Shown here in pieces: positions 31,559-42,875 of a DNA stretch of 51,437 nt. The stretch covers positions 1 through 51,437 of the forward strand of contig KV419468.1 in assembly GCA_001630475.1 (NCBI GenBank), written 5' to 3'. How positions within the stretch are numbered: the stretch's first letter is position 1; every line of letters starts with the position of its first letter. The DNA comes from Sistotremastrum niveocremeum HHB9708 (Eukaryota; Basidiomycota; Agaricomycetes; Sistotremastrales; Sistotremastraceae). The notes beneath the pieces are model-generated. The model searched no databases and was not told where the DNA came from. It was given only the letters and a program-made list of their open reading frames with translations. A program made the translations under genes and the position numbers.

Positions 31559-34500
31559 ATGGCCGATTCTCAACCACAGGCGTATCCTGACCAGGCTCCC
31601 ACAATTATGAATACGCTTGGAGACTTAGCGCCGGTGTTCACTCGAATGCTTTCGCTGATGGAAGACCAGAATAAAATGATGGCGGACCAGGGAAAGACGC
31701 AGACGGAGCAGAGTCAGCTCTTGAAGGATCATAGCAAGATGTTGGAAGCCCTGGAGAAGGATGCGACTCGAGGTATGACAGCCGTTTTCTATTGGACGAT
31801 GATCGCTGACGATAAGTCCGTAGACGACAAAGCGTATGAGGGACGAGGGTTGACAGATGAATCGACTTGGGGTGCTCTAGATAAAGAAGCTCTTGCAAAG
31901 ATGAAAGTGCTAGTCGATGGCTGGAAAGATCTCATGAATGTATCGCTTATTTTCGTAAGTCATCATACTGCGCGATATAAATTTGTAATTAATATGTGCA
32001 TCTCATTCCATTTAGATTGCTCTCTTCCTGACAGTTGTAACGGCCTTCATATCTCCTATCATCCAACTGTTCTCAACTCCTTCGTCGACGAAGTCAAAGC
32101 CATCCCTCCCTCCGACCTCGTTACAACTCGTCGCGCTATTTTATTATTTAGCGCTCATGTTCAGTGTAAGTAATATATTCAGGGACGCTCAATCAATGAC
32201 TCAACTATGCTCTGCAGATATGCAACTCAGTAATGTGTGTGCTGGGGCTACAGTGGGCAGGACGCCTGCTCTCAACTCCGCTTGGAAAAACAAATTTGGA
32301 GCGCGCATTAAACCGCGAGCGCCGTAAAGTCCTGGCTGAACAGCGTCTCCTCCCTCTCATGGGTGTCTTATTCTGGACTCTACTCCTCTCTATCGGCTTC
32401 TTTGTCATTGGATTCCTCATCCAATTCTGGGCGCTCTCGTTCTCCTTTGATGAACGCGCGCCTATTCTCGTCATTGGCGCTGTTGCTGCTACCGCGCTCG
32501 CTGTCACCATTCTCGGTGTCATTCTCGCGACTACATATCATGCCACCGTGCACAAGAACTCACCATTCGAAAGCCCTCTGAGCTCTGCTTCGATTGCAAT
32601 TTGGGCTTGGATGAAGCGAGCGACGCAGAAACGTGAGACCGAGAACAAGGACGGGAAGGGGGAAGGGCGATGGTATCCGCACCAATTCACGATCCGATAT
32701 CTCAACGTGCTCCGACATCGCGTCCAACGCTTCTCCCGATGGATCCTTGCCAGGCTATCTCTCTTGGGAGGTTCAGCGTCTCGGCCGTCAGGAGAGAAAG
32801 AAAGGTCTCAAGACGATCCTGAGTCTGAGACGGAAGAGGAGAAGCCACTCAAGGTCTTGATGAAAGAAAATGCCGACGACAATGAGACCGTGCAAGCGCT
32901 AAAGGCTTACGCGCGTCTAGTCATCAATACGAATGACGCCGAGGTCTTGGAGAGAGCTGTCCCTTCATTCGCATTCGGCGAATGGTGCCAGAGCGGAGCA
33001 GATCTTCTACCAGTCTTCTTGGTCGTGCGACAGCGGTTCTTGGCGACAGATACATCTTTTCGGGTGAAGGAGACAGTGAAGCAGCAGTTGCTCTATTGTA
33101 GAGAGTGGAGCGGATGGAGAAAAAATCCGTGGAATTGGAGAGATAATTTTGAAGGAAATGCGATCACTCGATCATGCAGAGATCAATGCAGGGATCTGGT
33201 TGATCGATCCCACGAATCTCGTCAACAATTCTTCTCTGCGTGGGTTTTCTTCACTTCTCTCGATCCGGGCAACGAAGATCTGCAGGGAGATCCATGGCGT
33301 GACTTGTACGAGGAAAGTGTCTCACAAGTTCTGTCTTCATTCAACCACAACGGGGAATTGGGAGACCGAGAATATCTCTTCGGTTCAGCTGTCATCGAGT
33401 GCAGAGATCTCCTCCGCGTTGGCAGATCGGATGACGTCACCCGCATTCTTTCTAGCGGTTATCAATCTTCTATTCTCCGCTCTCTGCTTCGGAATCCATA
33501 TATGGTATGGGATGAGATCAAAGGCATTGTTGCGTTGATCACAAGAGGAAACGAAGTAGCTGTATTAGGAGATTTGACCGAATTCTTCTCCAATCTCCCT
33601 CACATCAAACCTGTGGGATTCTCCGGAGATTTGCTTGTGATCGAATTCCTCGGTTCTCTCATTTCGTCTCTGCCGTTGACGTTCACTCTGCCGCGATCCT
33701 TCGATCTTGCCCCTACCCTTGCTCTTCTCCTCCGCTATCAGTCAAACATTTACTCCTCGGCACTGTCGCATTACAGTAGAATACTCATCTACTTCCTCGA
33801 TTGTGCTGGCTTCGGCTTCCAGTTGCTCTCGTCCCTTCGTCCCGCCCACGACTTCTTCCAACTCTGCATAGTGCGATCGTCCAATGGGCAGCTCGACAAG
33901 ACTGTCTCAGATCGTGCACAATTCTATCTTTCCGAACATCACGGGGCCTTCACTCGTAAGTTTTCGCTCTTTGCCTTGGATTCATCTCTGACTCTTTCGG
34001 ATAGCTCTCCCGGGTCCGTCTGATCAAGATATCGAGGATCTCGTTGATGCACTCGTTGCGTACGAGAAGAACATGTCGTCGAAAGAGTTAGAAGAGGATT
34101 TCGTTGATGCAGCTATGGAGTGCGACTGTCTGTTACGCGAGCAGAAGAAGGACGAGGTTACAGATATTCTGCTGCGCGTGGGCCACCTCCCCATCCTTGA
34201 CGCTTTCATCCGCAATCCCCGCCTCCACCTCAAACACATATCGTCTCTTGTCCCCTATACTATAAAAGGAAGAGAACATACTTATCTCCGTGATCTGAGT
34301 CCTGCCATCACCGATCCGTCATTGTTAGACCTCCCTGACGCCTACAAACTCATCATCGGGTTTCTCGCATTCCTTCTCCAACATCTTCCCTCCAACTTCA
34401 CCGCTCCTCCGCAATTTGATCTATCTCTACTCTTGGCAATCTTCATGCGCCATGACCCTGATCATCGTACCTGGCGCAAATTCTCCGAGACTTTGATGCA

Positions 34501-34957
34501 CTATCTGGATCATGGCGCACTGGAGGCGCTTTTGGACAAGAACTCTGCTCGACCTTTCCTCAATCTCTGCGTCGAACCTTCACTTGACATGCGGCAATAT
34601 TGGAATCAGGACCAACGAACTAGTAAATCTACCTCCAATCGAGCCGCCGAACTGATGAAGAAACTCGATGAACTTGATGCAGGTACGCAAATCTTTGAAG
34701 TCGTATTCCTTCCTAACAAATATAACTCGCGACGTGTAGCTCAACGTTCTCCTGAGAGCACTCGTCTCAATGATAGTGCTAATCCGCCAGAGCCTATCGA
34801 CACCGAAACAGCGGTGCCTCGAAAATCACTCATCCCTCGAGTTTGGCACGCATTCCCCTCAGCGCTGGCCAGTTCTTTGAGTTGGGCAAGAGTGGACAAG
34901 CGGGCTGATAGTGATCAAGATGTCGAGCTTGCTCTGCGATCTCAGGACCGTGCATAG
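31559..34957 (+). CDS. DUF6535-type four-helix membrane protein, array copy 4, 1042 aa
   Basis: Six exons: 31559-31772, 31824-31954, 32016-32165, 32218-33955, 34005-34682, 34740-34957; 3129 nt in frame. The N-terminus has the copy 2/5 type coiled coil (LSLMEDQNKMMADQGKTQTE ... LEALEKDATR). Core: WGALDKEALAKMK, four helices as in the other copies (helix 3 LFWTLLLSIGFFVIGFLIQF, helix 4 GAVAATALAVTILGVILATT), then HKNSPFESPLS. Tail islands ARLVINTNDAEVLERAVPSF and RQRFLATDTSFRVKE. Exon 5 begins PLPGPSDQDIEDLVDALVAY and is close to copy 5 over its whole length (HLKHISSLVPYTIKGREHTY). The last exon, with RVWHAFPSALAS, also resembles copy 5. So the front resembles copies 2/5/6 and the back resembles copy 5. 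Function unknown. Confidence 0.85.
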
Positions 34958-35957
34958 ATACTTATCACCCGATGGCCCTTCGACTCGTAACCCTTACTCT
35001 AGAACGGGTTTTGCTTTGGACGTCACCGAATCCGGCTCCATCTTTGTCAACTCAGAACATGTTTTGAACCTCGAAGCTGGTGTATCATTGCATAACTCTC
35101 TGTGTACAAATATAAATGTGATAGTCAATTTAATCTTGCAACGCCGCTGAACATAAAGGACCCCAAACAAGAAAGTGAGATGACAACGCGGTGGTCACAG
35201 CGTGTTGTCACATGAGAACAAGCCTCCAATCTGTGAATCACTGTGTTCGCCGTGGTTGGCCATGTCTCTCAGAGTCAGGAAGAGTGCAGGGGCACCTGAG
35301 AAATGGACATATCAATACTAGACCGAGAATGAAATATCTTGCTGCAAGGAAGTCGCCAAAGACAAGATGCGAAGCTGGCACTCGCTACGTTTGAATGTAT
35401 AAGCTTTCGAGATGTTCGGTTTCGTGATACGCGATCAGGACCTGGAAATTAATCGGTCCGATCATTGCAGGGAGATGGGTGAGAGAGAGGACAAAACTGA
35501 TGATAGCTGGAAGGTCGATATCATCATGGTAAGATGACGACAACGATAAGTGCCGTATAACATGCAGTTGCATCGTTCCATTCCGCCAGAATTGATAGAA
35601 TAAATGAGGTTTTACTAGTGGGAGAGGTTGAGGACGAGGAATTGCAACACAGAGACGAAGTGTCAGACACATGACTACTGATCACGGTCGGATGAATATT
35701 GTCGACAAGCTGAGAATGTTCGCTTTGAACTGCGGATGCGAGCGATAGCCACGGAGAATATTGATAGACGAGAAGGATGCTAATAGAGATGAAGGAGAGA
35801 ACTGTCGCCAGTCATATTGGAAGGGATGAGAGCCCGGGGCGGTTGTGATAACAAATTTTGCAAACATTGTGAACTACGTTTTTGAAACGAGGATTAGAGC
35901 GCACCACTGGCAGAATTCAGAGGAAAGACCAAGTCAGAATTTCGAATCGATTTCGTC

Positions 35958-35982
<25 letters not shown>
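34958..35982. other. 3' flank of array gene 4
   Basis: No gene I can defend. It contains GTCACAGCGTGTTGTCAC (35194-35211), also behind genes 1 and 5, and AGCTGAGAATGTTCG (35708-35722), matched behind gene 5 at 43325-43339. The 3' flank was therefore duplicated along with the genes. Minus-strand frames at 35385-35672 and 35682-35867 are open but unrecognised. Confidence 0.45.

Positions 35983-35988
<6 letters not shown>
35961..35988. repeat. (GT)14 microsatellite at the LINE target site
   Basis: Fourteen GT units, directly followed by AAGACCGTG. It is part of the pre-insertion locus and overlaps one target duplication of the LINE. Confidence 0.95.
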
Positions 35989-35992
<4 letters not shown>

Positions 35993-35997
35993 CCGTG

Positions 35998-38409
35998 AGA
36001 GAGAGAGAGAGAGAATCTTTGTATTTAACGTGCGAGCAGGCTGCCCTTTAGGGCGCCAAGGTACACGAATACTATCCTACTGGCTTTCGGAGAGTATCGG
36101 AGTCGAAAGTAAACGGTGAAATAAAACGGTTAAAAAATCAGTCAAGTGCTTGGGATACTGCGTGATGTCTGAGAACTGGGAGGTGGTGTAATCATCGGTC
36201 GAAAAGTGATAAAATAAAAATAACATAAGAATCGGGCTTTGCTGATTGTTTTTTCGTTGGACTGGTCTCCTATACGAGCGTTGGCCAAACCTTCAATACT
36301 TCTTTCGCCTGCTTGGAATTTCTCTCGGGGGGCTGGTACGGCTCTGCTACAACTGGGTCGTCAAGCCAGGAGCACACTTAGTGGCCAGTTAAGCGGAGCG
36401 AATATCTCCCAGCCCCCTTCCAGAAAGTCTTCGCAGGTTCAAATTTCTTGTTGGTCGGCCTCGGCGTCGATTGAGGGTGGTCCGTCTGAGATGATTTTAA
36501 TGCTTCGTTATGCGCCGCGATTAATGAGAAGAGAAAGGGAGTATTAAGAAATGCAAATTGGGTGATTGGTTTTGGAGTGGGGAGGGGTTTCGATCTCGTA
36601 GGGTTCTACTATGTCTCCTGGGGTTCGGGTTCGAGTCGTTCGGTCTTCTCAAAGGCTCCTGATTCCTTGATGAATTCCGAGAGGGCTATGATACCTTCGT
36701 TCGTGCCGAAGATTGTCTTATCTGTCATGTCTATGAGTGAATCGGTTAGTTTTCGACGTGCTGCTGTGTGCAGATCACAATCTCGTATGATATGATTACG
36801 AGTCTGGTATTCCTCTCCGCATGGGCATCCAACATCTTCGGGAACGCGCATGTGGCTGTAATATTCGCCGAAGAAACCATGGCCTGTCCTGCACTGCGTG
36901 ACTCTGCCGTATAGTTTCCGAGGGAGCTGTTTGAAGTGATTGCGGGGTTTTCGTGATGGAGGGAAACAGTTGGCAGGGCCGAATAGACCCTTAGGAGGGG
37001 TCTTCCTCCATTCGTTCGTCCACTCTTCTATGGGTTTGGCCCTTCGTGTTCGTCGAGCATGAGCTAGGGTGGTGAGAGATGAGGGGGTGAGAGATTTTGC
37101 GGCCTGCTTTGCTAACGCGTCGGCCCTTTCGTTTCCTCGTATGTCCTGATGACCTGGGCACCAAGCGAGTTCGAATTCGTTCAGTGGGTTTTCATCTAAC
37201 CATCCAAAAATCCTATTCCTGAATCGGATGGATTTCGTTTGTCCTCCGATTGGAAGACCTTGATGTATGATCTGGAGTGCAGAAATATTGTCAGCGTATA
37301 AATGGATATACTGAATCTCTGGGTGTGATCCAGCATATCGCAGGGCTTGTTCGGAGGCTCTCGCCAGTCCTGATAGCTCTGCGTCGAAAACTTCAGAGTG
37401 CGTGCCAGTGTTCAATTTGATCGAGAAGATCTCTTCGTCTCGATGGTATCCTACTACTCCCGCTCCTGTTGTGTTCGTTCCCTCGGGAAGCGATAACAGA
37501 GAGCCGTCGGAGTATATGTGAAGGTGTTTGGGGTCGGAGGCTGTCGTCCTGTATCTCAGCATGTGTTCCCGTGCTGCTTTGTCTTTCGTATCTGTTGCAA
37601 AATCAGTCAATTGAACTCTGTATCTGACGTCGGCGTCATCAAAAGTTCTCCGCCATGGCGGATGGTCAACAAATGACACCTGTTCCATGTTAACTGGAAC
37701 ATTGGTCATGAGTTCGTGCAGTCTGGTTGCGGGTCTTCGTCGTTTTAATGGTGCCACTGCAGTTTTCCTTGCCAGTCGCGGCTTAACTGGTGGGCCAAGG
37801 AATGCCATATCTGCGCATCCTTGATGTCTCCTCCGTTCGTCTGTCAAGCGTAGAGTTATCGGATGTGATTTGGGAAGAGTGGTAATGCGAATGGCAGCTC
37901 CATGGCTGAGTTCGTCCAAGTGGTGTTTGATGGGGAGGATGGACGCCTCGAGTTCGAGTGCGTAGATGGGTGTGGTTCGGAAGCCGGCACATATGAAGCG
38001 AAGAGCCAAGTTCTGCACTGTGGTCAGAGTTCTCATGATCCCGACTTGGCCCTTCCACCACACTGGGCTTGCATAGGTCATGATGGGTCGTACACATGCT
38101 CCATATAGATTGCGTAGGTGCGATTGCGAGAGGCCTCGGACCGTATTGCCGAGCATCTTCATTGCGTTGAGACACGTTTTTGCCCTGTCTGCTAGAGATT
38201 TGACATGTTCTAAAAATGTCAGTTTTCGATCAAATAGAACTCCCAACCACTTGACAGTTGTCTGCGGTTGGAGTTCGGCTACGGTTCCATCTGAGGATCG
38301 GAGAGTTATTGAAGGTGAGATGCTTTTGTCTCGGGTTCGGCGCGTGAGATGTAGGAACTCTCGTTTCACTTTGTCGATTACGAGACCATTCTCGGAGGCC
38401 CATTTCTCA
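35998..38409 (-). mobile_element. 5'-truncated non-LTR retrotransposon (LINE)
   Basis: On the minus strand the element starts at 38409 in the middle of the reverse transcriptase gene and ends at 35998 in a (TC)n-like tail (GA repeats on the plus strand at 35998-36014). It is flanked by an exact 15-bp direct repeat: CACGGTCTTACACAC on the minus strand, at 38410-38424 and 35983-35997. A long variable target duplication, 5' truncation and a simple-repeat tail are hallmarks of target-primed reverse transcription. Removing it joins the GT microsatellite to CCACCCTTCAATGC at 38425. The 3'UTR is about 610 bp. Confidence 0.88.
36609..38409 (-). CDS. LINE ORF2, C-terminal part: RT remnant and RNase H
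   Basis: About 600 residues, intact to a stop at 36609-36611. It begins within the RT domain after the catalytic motif (EKWASENGLVIDKVKREFLH, then VKWLGVLFDRKLTFLEHV). The RT thumb region is followed by a type I RNase H with all key residues: D in IYSDGSLL, E in FDAELSGLA, D in LYADNISAL, and D in GNERADALAKQA preceded by CPGH. A C-terminal zinc-binding segment CRTGHGFFGEYY ... CPCGEEYQTRNHIIRDCDLH closes the protein. This order fits I/Tad-like fungal LINEs. The frame is open a little beyond 38409, but those codons are target-site sequence. It cannot retrotranspose by itself because the endonuclease and RT core are missing. Confidence 0.9.
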
Positions 38410-38424
38410 GTGTGTAAGACCGTG

Positions 38425-39481
38425 CCACCCTTCAATGCTTCTTAGATGATTATGTTGATCTTCCGAGATGAACCACAAGCAGGAGGCCTGGCATCTGACC
38501 GTATGGTTGAGTGCTTGTCTCCATAGCTATCAAGGGAGCTGGCCTTACATGGTTCTATCGCTCGAGTCCAGTTATGCCTGAAGGATATTGGCAAGGACTA
38601 TTGCCACATGCCGCATCTTCTGGTCATCCAAAGAATAAACATTACGAGAAGGAAAGACGAACGTGATATGGCTAAGACGACGTTCTGAATCAGAGCTCAA
38701 ATCACTGCAACATTGATGTGAGACCTCAATGAAAGAGCTTGACGACGAGCGCACGCATTGCCAATTCACTTCGATTAGCATCACGTAAGCGCCGGTGCCC
38801 TCTTTTCGTTTTGACGACGACGATGACCACACCGCCACCCACGACCTCGATGAGCATAAATCTCTCCTGTATCATATTCGAAAGCCCGTGTTTCCGTCTC
38901 ATTTCTGGTCTTAGGGGAGTAAGGCATGATTGAAATGTGCGTCGATGGTCTGATCAGTTCATACCACCTGGCTTCATGTCTTTCTACGACAGCACTGTCC
39001 TCAATTCCTATGTTCAAGTCTTGCACCATTTTCATGTGGATCGCACCGATCATTCGATTGGCCCACGATGTATAGAGCCCCGTCCGCTCATGTCAGAACT
39101 CTGGCACGCTGAAGCCGTCGTGAACGACTGGCAATCGACGATCGACCATGTCCTAGAAACGTCCGATCTCATGATCGTCTATCCCTTTCCCTTGCGTGAT
39201 GGTGAAACTCACGACATTCTCGACTTTAGAATGTGGAAAAGGTGCGCACATAATGATCGTATAATGAACCTGTAAAGAATTGCCTTGGCTGATCATTATG
39301 ACAGACGTGCAAATCCTACGCTATGGCATGCTTGATGCATTGCCTCAGATTTGGTGCAGCTTCCAGCATATCTTTCCCCTCCCCCCCTCTGCCTCTTACC
39401 CTCTTACCATCACCACCACCACCCTACTTCTTCCCCATCCCTCCCTTAGCTCGAACCCCTATCCTACTTCGCTATGTTAAA
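38425..39481. other. 5' flank of array gene 5
   Basis: Holds the upstream block AAGCGCCGGTGCCC at 38787 and the 5'UTR intron 39242-39304. A frame at 38937-39241 is open right up to the intron donor and has protein-like composition (MRRWSDQFIPPGFMSFYDST ... DILDFRMWKR). It could be an upstream exon or small gene, but equivalent frames in other copies are broken. Confidence 0.45.
39242..39304 (+). promoter_or_regulatory. Conserved 5'UTR intron, gene 5
   Basis: Donor GTGCGCAC, CTTGGCTGATC, acceptor TGACAG before ACGTGC; 63 nt. The inverted CCAAT seen in the others is lost here (CTTGG). It ends 177 nt before the chosen ATG. Confidence 0.5.
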
Positions 39482-42400
39482 ATGCGAAGTCGAAGGACTT
39501 CATTGAAGGAGGCTCCTATCACAGCTCCGAAGGAAGAACTCGCTCCGCTGTTCAGCCAGATGCTCGATTTAATGCGAGAGCAAAACAAAATGATGGCAGA
39601 ACAGGGAAAGACACAAACGGAGCAAAGTCAGATCTTGCGGGATCACAGTAAGATGCTGGAAATTCTTGAGAAAGATGCAACTAGAGGTATTGTATAGCTG
39701 CCTCGTTTCGTTGGAGAACAGCTGCTGATAAGGTCGTAGACGATAAAGCGTATGAAGCACGGGGTTTAAGAGACGAATCTACGTGGGGTGCGCTGGACAA
39801 AGAAGCGTTGGCAAAAATGAAAGTTATGGTTGATGGATGGAAAGATCTTATGAACGTGTCTCTGATTTTCGTGAGTCATCATATATATAAGTCCGATTTT
39901 GGGCTAACGCGAGTTATATTGTCAATAGATCGCTCTCTTCTTGACGGTAGTCACGGCATTCATCTCTCCTATCATCCAACTATTTTCGACTCCTTCGTCC
40001 TCGTCAACCTCTAAGCCAGCGCCTCCTCCCACGTCATTGCAGCTCGTGGCTCTATTCTATTACCTAGCGCTCATGTTTAGTGTAAGTGAGATTCCAAAGT
40101 AGTTTTTCAAGGACTTACTCACATGTTTCCAGATCTGCAATTCCGTGATGTGTGTCCTTGGGCTACAGTGGGCCGGACGACTGCTCTCCATGCCCCCAGG
40201 AAAGACGAACCTAGAGCGCGCTCTGAATCGCGAGCGGCGCAAAGTACTCGCTGAACAGCGTCTCCTTCCCCTAATGGGAGTTCTGTTTTGGACCCTCCTG
40301 CTCTCCATTGCCTTCTTCGTCATCGGATTCCTCATCCAATTCTGGGCGCTGTCGTTCTCTTTTGATGAACGTGCGCCTATACTCATCATCGGCGCCGTCG
40401 CTGCAACAGCGCTCGCTATCACTATCCTCGGTGTGATCCTCGCGACAACCTATCATGCGGCTATACACGAGAATTCCCCATTCGTGAGCCCGCTTAGTTC
40501 TGCGTCGATGGCAACTTGGTTGTGGATAAAGCGAGTCACCAAGAAGAGCAAGATGGAGAGACAGACAGAGACAGATGAGGCACCACAATTGAACAAACGC
40601 TTTGCCATACCCGCCCATCTTCCCTCGCGCTTCCGCCGCATTCAGCGCTCTGTCAAGAGAATTTTCAGGGAGCCGGATCTTGCTCCGGAAGCACCGTTCC
40701 ATGAGTTGTTGGGAGGACGAGAGGGCGCTCGGATTGAGAGCGAGGAGAAGGAGGGAGAGCCGATCGAGGTGTTGATGAAAGAAGCAGCAGACGACACTGC
40801 GACTGTGCAAGCTTTCAAAGCGTACGCGCGTCTAGTCATCAACACGAACGACGCTGAGGTTCTGGAGAGAGCTGTACCATCGTTTGTGATCGGCGAATGG
40901 TGCAAGAGCGGGGGAGATCTGCTACCGCTCTTCTTGGCAGTACGTGATCGGTTCTTGGCCACAGACACCTCGTTCAGGGTGAAGGAGACAGTTCAGAAGC
41001 AGTTGGTCGATTGCAGAGAGTGGAGTGGATGGACAGACGAGGATGGGTGGTGGAGAAGAGATCTTGAAGGAAACGACATCACTCGCTGGTGCAGAGATCA
41101 ATTCAAAGATCTGGTCAATCAATCACATGAATCTCATCGACAATTCTTCTCTGCGTGGGTCTTCTTCACCTCACTTGACCCGAACAACGACGATCTGCGG
41201 GGAGATCCACGGGATGACTCACACGAGGAAAGTTTGGTCCGAGTTCTCTATTCATTCGACCAAGAAGGGGAATTGGGAGACCGAAGAGATGTCTTCTGGT
41301 CAGCTGTCTGGGAGTGCAGATCGGATGACGTCACCCGCATTCTTTCTCGCGGTTATCAATATTCTGTTCTGCGCTCTTTGCTCCGGAATCCTTACAGACC
41401 GTGGGATGACGTTGGCGGGCTCCTTGGCAGGCCCCTTGGCCGGATCAAGGACGTTGTTGCATTCATCACAAGAGGAAACGAAGTTGCTGTATTGGGAGAA
41501 TTGGCCAAATTCTTCTCCAATCTGCCTGACATCAAGCCCGTGGGAGATTACTGTAAAAATCTGCTTGTGATCGATTTCCTTAGCTCCCTTACTCTGTCTC
41601 TGCCCTCGACATTCACTGCCCCCCAATCCTTCGATCTTGCCCCCACCCTCAGTCTTCTCCTCCGCTATCAGTTCGTCATCGGGTATTCACTGCCGCGTTA
41701 CAGTGCAACACTGATTTACTTCCTCGATCACGGCGGCTTCGAGCTGCTCTCCTCCCTTCGTCCGGCTCACGACTTCTTCCAACTCTGCATCACGCGATCG
41801 TCCAATGACCAGATTGACGAGACTGTCTCAGATCGTGCCCAATTCTATCTTTCCAAACATCACGAGGCATTCACTCGTAAGTTATCTCTCTTTGCCTTGG
41901 ATTCATTTCTGACTCTTTCGGATAGCTCTCCCTGGTCCGTCCGATCAAGAACTTGAGGATCTCGTTGATGCACTCGTCGCGTACAAGAAAAACCCATCAG
42001 CGCAAGATTTAGAAGATCATTTCGTAGATGCAGCTATGGGGTGCGACTGTCTTATACGTGAACAGAACAGGAACGAGGTTCAAGATATTCTCTCGCGTGT
42101 GGGCCACCTCCCCATCCTTGAGGCTTTCGTCCGCGATCCCCGCCTCCACCTCAAACACATATCGTCTCTTGTCCCTCTCACTATAAAAGGAAGAGAACAT
42201 ACTTATCTCCGTGATCTGAGTCCTGCCATCACCAATCCGTCATTGTTGGACCATTCTGACGCCTATCAACGCATCATTGAGTTTCTCGCCCTCGTTCTCC
42301 AACATCTTCCCTCCGACTTCACTGTCCCTCAAGAATTTGATCTGTCTCAGGTACTCAGCCTCTTCATGCGCCACAACCCTGACTATCGCACCTGGCGCAA

Positions 42401-42875
42401 ATTCTCTGATGCATTGATGCAATATCTAGATCATGGAGCCTTAGAAGCACTAGTACTTTCTGACAAGAACTCTGTTCGACCTTTCCTTGATCTCTGCGTC
42501 ATGCCTTCTTTGGAAATGGAGTTTTATTGGGATCAAAATCAACAAACTAGCGAATCCACCTCCAAGCGGGCCGCCGAACTGTTGAAGAAACTGGATGAGC
42601 TTGATGCAAGTACGCAAATTTTGTCATGAAGTCGTGTTTCCTACTGACAAATACCACGACTTATAGCTCGCCGTGCTTCTGAGGCTACTCGCATCACTGG
42701 CGGTGCAAACCCGCCAGAGTCTATTAACGAAACCACAGAGCCTCAACAAACAGTCATGCCTCGACTATGGCACGCATTCATCTCAGCGCTAGGGGGTTTA
42801 GGACTGAAAGGAAATGAACGGAAGGCACGAGGTGGAGATGTCGAACTAGCTCTGCAATCTCCGAGCGGATCCTAG
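39482..42875 (+). CDS. DUF6535-type four-helix membrane protein, array copy 5, 1041 aa
   Basis: Six exons: 39482-39686, 39740-39870, 39929-40081, 40133-41876, 41926-42609, 42667-42875; 3126 nt in frame. The start MRSRRTSLKEAP matches copy 6; an upstream in-frame ATG at 39323 would add a Pro/Leu-rich stretch not found in the others and is not preferred. Coiled coil LDLMREQNKMMAEQGKTQTE, WGALDKEALAKMK, helix 1, helix 2 (ALFYYLALMFSICNSVMC), linker LERALNRERRKVLAEQR, helix 3 LFWTLLLSIAFFVIGFLIQF, helix 4 GAVAATALAITILGVILATT. Exon 4 lacks the CNSLLRDGR-type segment seen in copies 2-4 (here VWECRSDDVTRIL) and has an added GLLGRPLGRIKD loop. Exon 5 is close to copy 4. The front of exon 4 is nearly identical to copy 2 at the base level. 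Function unknown. Confidence 0.85.

Noticed and set aside
35959-36015. GT and GA runs as a functional regulatory repeat
   Set aside because: Explained as a microsatellite at the target plus the simple-repeat tail of the LINE.
38410-38435. ATG at 38435 (minus) as the start of an intact 608-residue LINE protein
   Set aside because: 38410-38424 is the target duplication found again at 35983-35997, so the first codons are host sequence and the protein is a truncated remnant.
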